Source: Tardiphaga sp. (GTDB lineage: Bacteria > Pseudomonadota > Alphaproteobacteria > Rhizobiales > Xanthobacteraceae). From it: DNA of 64,000 nt. Position 1 is the stretch's first letter. Each line of letters begins with the position of its first letter. The position numbers and the translations under genes are program-made. The notes beneath the pieces are model-generated. The model worked only from the letters and a program-made list of their open reading frames with translations, was not told the DNA's origin and did not search any database. Of the stretch, positions 29,171 to 37,528 are shown in pieces. The DNA is taken from the NCBI RefSeq assembly GCF_028290495.1, contig NZ_JAQGJT010000156.1, forward strand, positions 54,063 through 118,062, written 5' to 3'.

Positions 29171-31492
29171 ATGAAGCCTGTTACCACCGCGACCCACGAC
29201 ATTCCGGTGCCCGTTCGAAGGGCGCTTCGTCTGATCGAGGCGCATCCGTCAGTTGAACGGGTGACCGCGGACCGCGTCGAAGATGGCGACGTGACCGTCG
29301 CGATAGTCGAGATCCGGACCGAGCTTCCTAACGCCTGGAGGGCCGCAGGTCGCAGTCCCTCCGGTGTCCGGGCCGTCGAGCCGGTGATGTTCGCATTCAC
29401 GGCTGGATATCCGCTTGGACCACCGCGTATTCGCCTGCGAGCGGACTTCAATCGCGGTCACCCCCACATCCAGCCATCGAGAGACGGCGGACCACCGGAA
29501 CCGTGCCTGGTTGCGGGCTCACCTCGGGAAGTGCTGCGCGTCCGGGGGATGGGCGGACTCTTGGAGCAACTCGTCGACTGGCTCGACAAGGCGGCGATGG
29601 CGCAACTTATAGATCCGCAAAACGGCTGGGAGCCGGTGCGGCGGGATGGCATCGACGACGTCATCGTCGCAGACGCGACTTGGCTCACCAACCTACCGAC
29701 GCGCGACGGGGGCTGCTCGGTCTTTCCCGCCTGGTATTTTGCCTCACGGCGAGCGAATGTTGTTACGTATCGGATCGGTCTGCCACAAGCTTCTCCGGTG
29801 CCTCTGGGACCGAAATTTGCTGCCGAGTGGCGCTACTCGCCCGTCGGCGACCAAGGGTGGACGGGCAATACGCATGCGCTGGTCGCGTGGTCCGGGAAAC
29901 TGCCCACAGGATGGCCATTCGTCGCCGATCGTTATCTTCCCGAGACCGTCACGACGATCGATGAACTCCTTATACGCGCGGACGAATTGGGGTGCCGCGA
30001 GTTCTTGGAGCCGAAACTTGGCATTCTTCAGAGTCGCATTGCGGCATCGAAACTCAGGGACGGACAGCCAGTCGCGGTCCTTATGCTGGCGCGGCGCCCG
30101 TTCGACGTGATCGGCACGGCTTCGGCGATCGAGATATGCCCGTATGTGGTCGAATTGCGCGGGGGCGAGGCGCTCACGTCCGGAAGCGGTTTGGTGGTCA
30201 GGACGGCCATGCACCGGGCAGAGATCTCACCCGAGTTGCTGAGGCGCGCTGCGGGCGACGACGGGATGGCGCTGCTCCCTTGGACCTTGATCGGCTGCGG
30301 AAGCCTGGGATCGAAACTTGCCGTTTATCTGGCCAGGTCTGGACGCGGGCCCGCGGCCGTCATCGACGACGGCAGCATGCAACCCCACAATTTTGCTCGA
30401 TACGGCACACTCCCTTCGGAGAACAAGGTTGAAAGCTTCTGGTCCATCCCGAAGGCATATTATCTCGCGGACGCGCTGGCCCCTCTTAAGCAGCCCATAG
30501 TGCCGCACGACGTCGATATCGTCGCGCACGCATTCGGAGAAAAATCGATCGCCTCGCTGGTCGCGCCGAACAGCTTCGTCGTCGTCAATACCACCGGCTC
30601 CGCGAGCGTGCGAGAAGCGCTGGCCATGGCAGGTGTTGCCGCGAACCGTCCGCGGTCCATCGAAGCTTGCATGCTAGGGATCGGTAGCGTCGGCCTGATG
30701 GCGGTGGAAGGACCCGGGGCCAATCCGTCTGCAACAGATCTGATGTGCGAGGCGTACCGGCTCATCCACGCGGACCAGGGTCTGAGGCGCGAGGTATTCA
30801 ACACTCACGCCGAGGCGATCGCGATAGGGCAGGGGTGCTCGGCCATGACGATGCCGCTGTCCGACGGCCGCCTCTCGTCATTCGCGGCGCCGATGTCCGA
30901 GCACATTCGCCGGCTGCAGCGGGAAGGCCTCAAGGACCTTGGCGAAATTCTGCTCGGCAGCCTGGCGTCCGACGGATTGGATCTGCATTGGCAGCGCACC
31001 GAGATCAGACCGCGCATCATCGTGGGGGACGGAAACGGAAGCGTAGTGCGGCTGAGTCCCGAGGTCGATGAAACGATACGCCGCGAAATCGCAGCGCGCC
31101 CTGGCTCCGAGACCGGCGGCATCATCGTCGGCCGATATTCGGACGTCGCCGACGTCTTCCACGTCGTCGCCGCCATGCCGGCACCGCCCGACAGCAAATT
31201 TTCCCGCGACGAATTCGTGCTCGGCACCGAGGGGCTGCGCCCAATGTTGGAGGACCTGATCGAGGGGTCGGGTGGAGCGCTCTACGCTCTGGGCACCTGG
31301 CACAATCATCTCGTTCCGAGCGGGCCCTCCGGGACGGATATAGGGACCGCTGCGCTTCTTTCCATCAGCCAGTATTTTCCGCTTCTGATGCTCATCCACA
31401 CGCCGAGGGGATATGTGCACCTAACTGCAGAAGCATTTTCAGTCAGATCGAAAGCTGCGCCAGGGGAGGCAAACGATGAAAAATCCAGTTGA
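29171..31492 (+). CDS. E2-E1(ThiF)-JAB triple-domain ubiquitin-like conjugation protein
   Basis: N-terminal E2-like region with candidate Cys112 (GGPPEPCLV); central ThiF LIGCGSLGSKLAVYLARSG; C-terminal JAB/MPN ETGGIIVGRY...GTWHNHLVPSGPSGTD. Confidence 0.85.
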   Translation: MKPVTTATHDIPVPVRRALRLIEAHPSVERVTADRVEDGDVTVAIVEIRTELPNAWRAAGRSPSGVRAVEPVMFAFTAGYPLGPPRIRLRADFNRGHPHIQPSRDGGPPEPCLVAGSPREVLRVRGMGGLLEQLVDWLDKAAMAQLIDPQNGWEPVRRDGIDDVIVADATWLTNLPTRDGGCSVFPAWYFASRRANVVTYRIGLPQASPVPLGPKFAAEWRYSPVGDQGWTGNTHALVAWSGKLPTGWPFVADRYLPETVTTIDELLIRADELGCREFLEPKLGILQSRIAASKLRDGQPVAVLMLARRPFDVIGTASAIEICPYVVELRGGEALTSGSGLVVRTAMHRAEISPELLRRAAGDDGMALLPWTLIGCGSLGSKLAVYLARSGRGPAAVIDDGSMQPHNFARYGTLPSENKVESFWSIPKAYYLADALAPLKQPIVPHDVDIVAHAFGEKSIASLVAPNSFVVVNTTGSASVREALAMAGVAANRPRSIEACMLGIGSVGLMAVEGPGANPSATDLMCEAYRLIHADQGLRREVFNTHAEAIAIGQGCSAMTMPLSDGRLSSFAAPMSEHIRRLQREGLKDLGEILLGSLASDGLDLHWQRTEIRPRIIVGDGNGSVVRLSPEVDETIRREIAARPGSETGGIIVGRYSDVADVFHVVAAMPAPPDSKFSRDEFVLGTEGLRPMLEDLIEGSGGALYALGTWHNHLVPSGPSGTDIGTAALLSISQYFPLLMLIHTPRGYVHLTAEAFSVRSKAAPGEANDEKSS

Positions 31493-32273
31493 CGCGTACA
31501 CCGTTCAGGCACGCGTCGCTCCGGCGATCATTGCCGGCGCGCCGGCGTTTGCGTTCGCGGCGATCTTTCTATCGTTCGGAAAGATCGGCTTGCCGCATTT
31601 GATCGCTGGTACCGCGCTCGTCGTACTCTTCGGTGTGTTCTCAGACGTCGCCCGGCGACGTGGACGCGCGATCGAACCGTCGATTGTCGATAAGATGGGC
31701 GGCTTGCCGACGACCGTGACGCTGCGCCACCGAGATACCACACACGACGCAACAACGAAGGCAGGCTTCCATAAGTTTTTCGAAGCGAAACTCGGGCAGC
31801 CCGCACCGTCGCTGGACGACGAAAAGATCGATCCGATAGCCGCCGATGCCTATTACGCCCGCGGCGCCGCTTGGCTGCGTGAAAACACACGGAATGCGAA
31901 GAAATTCGACCTGCTATTCAATGAGAACGTTAGCTACGGATTCCGACGCAATCTCCTCGGTCTCAAGACGCCGGGCTTTCTGCTCAATGCCATCATCGTA
32001 ATCGTCTGCCTTGCGATATTCTGGCGCCGTTGGCCCGTCGATCTATCGAATGGCTTCGACGGGAAGCTTCTGGCCGTCATCGTGATCGCGGTACTGCACG
32101 CGGCCTATCTCGCGTTTTTCGTGACGGAGGAGGGTGTATTCGAAGCTGCACGGATCTACGCGCGTCAGCTCCTCCTGAGTACTCAATCGCCGCACCTGAA
32201 TAAGCCGGAAAAATCTTCTCCTGCGCCGCGGCGCGACGCAAGTCGATCGCGAGCCGCAGCCAAGGCAAAGTGA
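31476..32273 (+). CDS. membrane protein (putative effector/partner of the E2-E1-JAB module)
   Basis: TM segments APAFAFAAIFLSFGKIGL, IAGTALVVLFGVF, LLNAIIVIVCLAIFW, LLAVIVIAVLHAAYLAFFV; overlaps the E2-E1-JAB stop. Confidence 0.7.
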   Translation: MKNPVDAYTVQARVAPAIIAGAPAFAFAAIFLSFGKIGLPHLIAGTALVVLFGVFSDVARRRGRAIEPSIVDKMGGLPTTVTLRHRDTTHDATTKAGFHKFFEAKLGQPAPSLDDEKIDPIAADAYYARGAAWLRENTRNAKKFDLLFNENVSYGFRRNLLGLKTPGFLLNAIIVIVCLAIFWRRWPVDLSNGFDGKLLAVIVIAVLHAAYLAFFVTEEGVFEAARIYARQLLLSTQSPHLNKPEKSSPAPRRDASRSRAAAKAK

Positions 32274-32472
32274 GTTCGAGTAAAGGTTCTCGTCAATTCT
32301 CTGATAGCGGAGATGGAGCCGCTTCGAGCGGCCTTGAAGGCGGGCATCGAAGATATCGGTCGTGCGCGCTGACGGCGGAGCACTTCGTGGCGAGCCCAAA
32401 GCCACCCAGGCCGTGTGCCTCTCGCGCCTGCGCGAGGCGGGAGAGAGCGCCGAGGCGGGTATCGTTTGGTGA

Positions 32473-33057
32473 TTAAGACGGCAATCGGAGACGCGGATTG
32501 GATCCGTATTTCTTCTCGGCCCAATTGCAAACCCGATTCGTTATCTTACTCACGTTCTCGGTGCAGTCTCCGATGACATCGGCACCCGAGTTCCAATTGA
32601 TGATATAAATCCAGGCGATATGTTCGCGCTTGCCTACCTGATGGACGTACATGTCGATTTCATCGACGTCGTCGAGCATCGATAACAACTTCTCGCGTCC
32701 GCCCTTGCGGCTGACGTAGTCTTCGACTCCGCTATCAGATAGCGAGATTTCGTAACCTGCTGCGAGCAGATCGTCGACGAGTCGCGCGCGGACTTCGCAA
32801 TTGACCCGCAAGCGCCAGTCCTTGACGACCGGAACGGGCTTGCCGTTGCCGCGGATATCGTAGGCGGAGCCGTCGAGCCAGACAACGTGCTCTTTGTCGC
32901 CGCCGTGGGTGCGGAAAATTGCAGGGAAGGGTTTGTTATCAAACGCCTTCTGATTTTTGATGACCTGATCGGGGATGATCACGACATGCTCTTCCTTGCT
33001 GTTGTGGGCAATGTACCTCGCCGGCGCCTTATATTCGAATGTGAATCCCTGCTTCAT
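32473..33057 (-). CDS. hypothetical protein, convergent with the E2-E1-JAB operon
   Basis: Start MKQGFTFEYKAPARYIAHNSK; 194 aa, no recognised domain. Confidence 0.55.
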   Translation of the reverse strand: MKQGFTFEYKAPARYIAHNSKEEHVVIIPDQVIKNQKAFDNKPFPAIFRTHGGDKEHVVWLDGSAYDIRGNGKPVPVVKDWRLRVNCEVRARLVDDLLAAGYEISLSDSGVEDYVSRKGGREKLLSMLDDVDEIDMYVHQVGKREHIAWIYIINWNSGADVIGDCTENVSKITNRVCNWAEKKYGSNPRLRLPS

Positions 33058-33275
33058 GTCTCGAGTCCTTCGGGCGTAGTGGTTTCTATTGCAAAGCCAG
33101 CAATCCATGCCTCAGGCATTCCAGCGCGCGGATGTTTGCTCATTCTTCGTTCCATTTAAAGACCAACAGCGTAAGACCATTAAGCCAAGGATGGTAAGCA
33201 GTTTGCAAACTAACATTTGAGTTGCTCGGCACTCTCCTCATCTTTTTCGGAAAGCTTCAGCTTGTTAACGCAGAA

Positions 33276-33301
33276 GGGAAGCTAACTCGACTTAACTTCC
33301 C
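33276..33301. promoter_or_regulatory. 26-nt near-palindrome GGGAAGCTAACTCGACTTAACTTCCC
   Basis: Same length and arms as 25954-25979; both preceded by GTTAAC. Confidence 0.6.
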
Positions 33302-33578
33302 TCGGACACGAATTTACAGACCACCCGAAACGATCGTCGTTGAATACATTTTCTTCAGGATTCGATGGATTGCCAAAATCAACGAAGGCGTTGACGTCGC
33401 CCCCCTAAAGAGTGGAGAAATTTGGTTCCGTTGCCAGCGCCTGAACATGCGCCTTACCACTGTCGATCATGACTGACTTCTACGTTTCTTTTACGATTCC
33501 ACTACCAGTGGTGCAAATGGGGCGCACGGCACAGCTAATGTCAGCACTGCACACGCCTTTGCAAGACTAGCCCGCATA

Positions 33579-33842
33579 TCACGACAACAACTTCCTGGCA
33601 CGGAGATCCAAGGCGATTGCCTGCTCAGCCATGACACGCAGCGCCGCGGCCATGGCGCGGGGGCCGCCGAATTTCTCGGCGCGTCCGTTTGCAAAACCAT
33701 GCCGATAGCTCCAAGACCTCTTTCCGTCAGGCTCAGGATTACTGAGGTTGCGACCCTCCAGGCAACCCTGCGTCATCTCATCAAGTAGTCCAACTAGGAC
33801 GGGGTCATTACCATCGTTATCGAAAATGGCGTTAGGATCCAT
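33579..33842 (-). CDS. hypothetical protein
   Basis: MDPNAIFDNDGNDPVLVGLLDEM...; 87 aa. Confidence 0.4.
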   Translation of the reverse strand: MDPNAIFDNDGNDPVLVGLLDEMTQGCLEGRNLSNPEPDGKRSWSYRHGFANGRAEKFGGPRAMAAALRVMAEQAIALDLRARKLLS

Positions 33843-34223
33843 GAATACCTCGGTAGTTGGAATAGTTACGACCAAGGCTTTATAATAGCAGTTGAATGCT
33901 GATCCTCTAAATCCCAGTGGGAAGTTAACTCCGCTTCCAGCTTATTTTCGGCGTTGTCCCCGTATTTTTTTGAAAAACACGTCGATGGATGTGAGGCGCC
34001 ATAAATCAGGCTTGACGAGTATAGTTAACGGAATCGGCTTGGGGTGTTCACGCCGATCGAAAGCCCTCGATCCGTTTGGTGCTGGCGGGTCAAGCTTTGG
34101 CGGCGGCTCACGCCTAACTGGTCGAGATATCCCTCCGTCGGAACAGCTTGATGAATAAGAGAGCGCGCTTCAATTGCGCCAGAAACTAAGCGATCACGGC
34201 AGTGCGGTCGGCATGACAGAAAT

Positions 34224-34336
34224 TTCGAGTTTCGGAGCATTGCACAACTAATAGTTCGACTCTCGAAACGTTGACGGGCCAGACATTCCAAGTCTCGCAA
34301 CATTCGAACACCGAATAATTCGAGTCTCGGAGCATT
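34224..34336. repeat. Four imperfect direct repeats (core TTCGAGTCTCGGAGCATT), period 31-32 bp
   Basis: Copies start at 34224, 34255, 34287 and 34319. Confidence 0.7.
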
Positions 34337-34486
34337 AAGCCGGCTGGTCGACCGTCGGGGGGGAGGGAAGGCACGGGAGCTTCAACACATTGACCGTCAA
34401 CCGGGCTCAGGGTACACAACATGGTATCCGAAATGGGTTGCGGATCTCTAGAATTGTCGCGATCTCAGTGGGTTAACTACGGGAAT

Positions 34487-34512
34487 GGGGTTCGCTCCCA
34501 CTCTCTCCGCCA
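34487..34512 (+). other. tRNA-Ser 3'-end remnant (candidate att site)
   Basis: GGGGTTCGCTCCCACTCTCTCCGCCA matches the T-loop/acceptor end typical of tRNA-Ser; no tRNA-like 5' portion upstream. Confidence 0.6.
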
Positions 34513-35159
34513 ATGCCGCTGCGCTCCCGGTGTCACCCGTCGCCAAAGCCTCAAAAAAACCCAATAAAAACAACCTCCCCTTGAAGTCTTGCCGTACGCG
34601 AGAACTTGGGATTTCGGAGATTTGACGCTGGAGACGGCGTTTTTCTCCAAAGCTTCGTACTGCGGCGATTTGGTACGGTTTTCAAAGGCAGCAATTTACG
34701 GCGTTTGCGGCTGTGGTCTTGATGACGGTTCGAATCCCTGTCGGTCGGGCACTGCCTGTTAGCTATATCACCCTCCGAATCCTCCATTTCAGCCAGGCAC
34801 TCCGGGCATTCGGCCGGGAGAGCTGATTAATCGAAATGGCCTGAAATTATCTGGCTCGCATTCGGGAAAATCTGTGACTGGCCAACTTTGCTCTGAACGA
34901 GTGTGAAATTCTCGAAAGTCTCCGGCGGGAATCCGCGAATTTCCCTTATCCAGAGACCTTCAGCGAAGACAAAGTTGATCTTTACCAATAACGGCGGGAG
35001 CGGCGCGGCTGCCGTCTTTGGTTCCAAAAAAGAGCGGATTGGGGGCCAGGCGTGCCGGCGATCGCCGCAACGCACTTGCCAATGTACTCGATGGACAACT
35101 ACCGCGTGACCGATAGAAGTGACATGCGCGGGCGGCTTGCCTCGCGTTGGGGGAGACGC

Positions 35160-36905
35160 ATGAAGCCACGACCGAGCGCAAGCGACATCACGGTGCTTGA
35201 AACCCTTGAGCGGCTTGATACCGATTTCGCAGCCGTAGTCGATGGCATCGAACGTGGTGAGTTCGCCCTATGGGTGGGGTCAGGCATTTCCCGCTGCGCG
35301 CCGAGCCTTGGTGGGCTAATTAGCCGGGCAATCGAGTTCATCCGCCTTAAGGCGGTCGATCCGGCCACCCAGGCAAAGTTCGAGCCCGTCTTTGTGGCCG
35401 CCCTCACGCTGGCTGTGGATGATCCAGAAACGCTGCGCGCGAATTTCGCCAGTGCATTCGAAACCTGGACGCAACGTGAAAAAATCGTCAAGGCGCTGTG
35501 GAAGCAATATTCCAAGTTCCTCGATATTCCTGTCGATGGAGAACAGCCAGACTATCTGCTTTGGGAAGCCGTCGACATCCGCCGGGCGTTCGAGAGTCCC
35601 GCTCCCCCGGCCGCCGAACACCTGTGCATTGCCATCCTCATTCTAGAGGGCGCCGTGCGAGAGGTCGCGTCGGGCAATTGGGACGGCTTCATCGAGGCGG
35701 CGGTGGAGCGCCTGAGTCCTGGCGTGCCCGGTCTGCTACAAGTCGTCGTCGATCCCAACCATTTGCGCGATGCGGCGGGCAAGGCCCGTCTGCTCAAGTT
35801 TCATGGCTGTATTATCCATGCGACCCAAGCACCTAACGACTATCGCAAATATCTGACCGCCACCGAAATCCAGATTATCGATTGGCCGAATAAGCAGGAG
35901 TTAGCCCCGATGAAGGCGGCTATCACTGCCGTCGCCACAAACTACAAGACGCTGATGTTCGGGCTCTCTGTGCAAGACGCCAATCTGCATGGCGTTTTCT
36001 CCGCAGCGCGGCAGACAAATCCGTGGCCGTGGCCCTGCGCGCCCAACGCCCAGGGACATGTCTTCTGTGAAGACACGCTGCAGCCTGGCCAGAAGACCAT
36101 GCTGCGGGCGGTCTACGGCGCTGGGTACAATGTCAATATCAACGCCATCGAAACTAGCGCGCACCTGCGGGCGTGGGGCGAGCAGGCCCTTCTGGCCCTC
36201 GTGCTGAAGATCCTGACTCACAAGCTATGCGTCCTGGCGACTGCGCGCCTGGAGGCCACGGGGTTGGCGGCCGACGCCGGCGCGGTCAACTCTGGCATCT
36301 CTAGCCTTCGCGACGCTGTCGCGAGCCAAGCAGTTGGTGATCGCACGGCTTTCGTGAACGAAGCGATCGGTGCTTGGTCGCGGACCCTTCGCCTATTCCG
36401 CAAGGGGGACCTTCCGCTGCAGCCCGACGCTTATGAAGTGCTCAGCGCCTCGTCGCCTGCTCAACTCGCTGCCGACCAGAACGCTCAGGCATCCGGGCTG
36501 GGTGAACTTGCGATCGCGCTCGCTATGCTTGACCACGGTGCAGGAGAAAAGCTCTGGACGCTCAAATCGACCTCATCGAGCGCTCTGGCAGATGGAGCCT
36601 TCACGGCAGTAGCTTCGTGGAATGGAGCGACGGAACGGCCGGTGTTCATCGTGCGATCCGCCGGCATTGCCATCGAACTGGAAAAGCAGGGCGCGTTCGC
36701 TAATGACAACGCCATCGTCATTCACGGTGACGACCTCTGGCACATGATGAGGGACGCGTCAGGAGGTAGCGCGCGTGGGCCCAAGCGCGCGCCGGGTCGA
36801 ACGGGCATGCCGGGCACACGCCACGTGAGCATTGCGCGAATGATCGAATCCGAGCCGGATATCGCTAGTCTGCAGAAACGCTTCATCGGAGAGGTAACGC
36901 TATGA
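35160..36905 (+). CDS. SIR2-like domain protein (Lamassu LmuA-type effector)
   Basis: FALWVGSGISRCAPSLGGLISRA SIR2-like motif; LLKFHGCI; first gene of a three-gene overlapping operon. Confidence 0.78.
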   Translation: MKPRPSASDITVLETLERLDTDFAAVVDGIERGEFALWVGSGISRCAPSLGGLISRAIEFIRLKAVDPATQAKFEPVFVAALTLAVDDPETLRANFASAFETWTQREKIVKALWKQYSKFLDIPVDGEQPDYLLWEAVDIRRAFESPAPPAAEHLCIAILILEGAVREVASGNWDGFIEAAVERLSPGVPGLLQVVVDPNHLRDAAGKARLLKFHGCIIHATQAPNDYRKYLTATEIQIIDWPNKQELAPMKAAITAVATNYKTLMFGLSVQDANLHGVFSAARQTNPWPWPCAPNAQGHVFCEDTLQPGQKTMLRAVYGAGYNVNINAIETSAHLRAWGEQALLALVLKILTHKLCVLATARLEATGLAADAGAVNSGISSLRDAVASQAVGDRTAFVNEAIGAWSRTLRLFRKGDLPLQPDAYEVLSASSPAQLAADQNAQASGLGELAIALAMLDHGAGEKLWTLKSTSSSALADGAFTAVASWNGATERPVFIVRSAGIAIELEKQGAFANDNAIVIHGDDLWHMMRDASGGSARGPKRAPGRTGMPGTRHVSIARMIESEPDIASLQKRFIGEVTL

Positions 36906-37528
36906 GCGACGCCCTTCTCGTTCAGGCGCTGGTATCTCGCCTCAAGGTCATGGGCTACGAGAGCTTAGTGACCCCATTTCGGGTTGCAACCGTCGAGTTC
37001 CAGTTCACGGCAGCGTTGCGCGGCAGGCAAGGCCGTGCCCTCGATCTGGTTCTTGTCGTAGACACCTCTATAGGTGACCATGGCGATCGCGAACCCGAAC
37101 GGGTTAAGCGACGCGTGGAGGCGTTAAGCCGCGCGTTGGATGTGACCGGATCGCGCTACGTCCTCACCGTCATTCTTGCTGGCGCGGCTCTGGCCGGCAA
37201 CGTCGATGCCCTGTCGGAGACGTGTCGAGTTCTGAACGTCGAAGGGATCCGTCTTAACGACAAGGGCCAACCGGAAAACGCTGAAGCGGCCGAGGCCTTA
37301 GACGATCAGATCCGCGTGCTGTTGCCTTTGGACCTCAAGGGCACCGGAAGCGAGCCAGCTCCAACGAGCCTCAACGCGATGGCGATGCTGGGCGCTGCGC
37401 TGCCCGCCGACTTTGATCCTGAGCTTCTCAACATGCTCGTCTTAGCATCGGCGGCCGGCGAGGACGCAGTCGAGACCGCGATCGGCGGCGCCATCGATGC
37501 AGCCTTGGCAACGGGTGAAAAGCCATGA
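36902..37528 (+). CDS. small accessory protein (Lamassu LmuC-like)
   Basis: 4-bp overlaps with both neighbours; position and size fit the Lamassu middle subunit. Confidence 0.6.
   Translation: MSDALLVQALVSRLKVMGYESLVTPFRVATVEFQFTAALRGRQGRALDLVLVVDTSIGDHGDREPERVKRRVEALSRALDVTGSRYVLTVILAGAALAGNVDALSETCRVLNVEGIRLNDKGQPENAEAAEALDDQIRVLLPLDLKGTGSEPAPTSLNAMAMLGAALPADFDPELLNMLVLASAAGEDAVETAIGGAIDAALATGEKP

Noticed and set aside
34224-34336. Four regularly spaced repeats considered as a CRISPR array
   Set aside because: Repeats are too short and divergent, the intervening segments are only about 14 bp, and there are no cas genes
34726-34760. Second tRNA T-arm-like sequence GGTTCGAATCCCTGTCGGTCGGGCACTGCC
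   Set aside because: T-loop-like, but the stem pairs poorly and no tRNA body or CCA end was found; too weak to call
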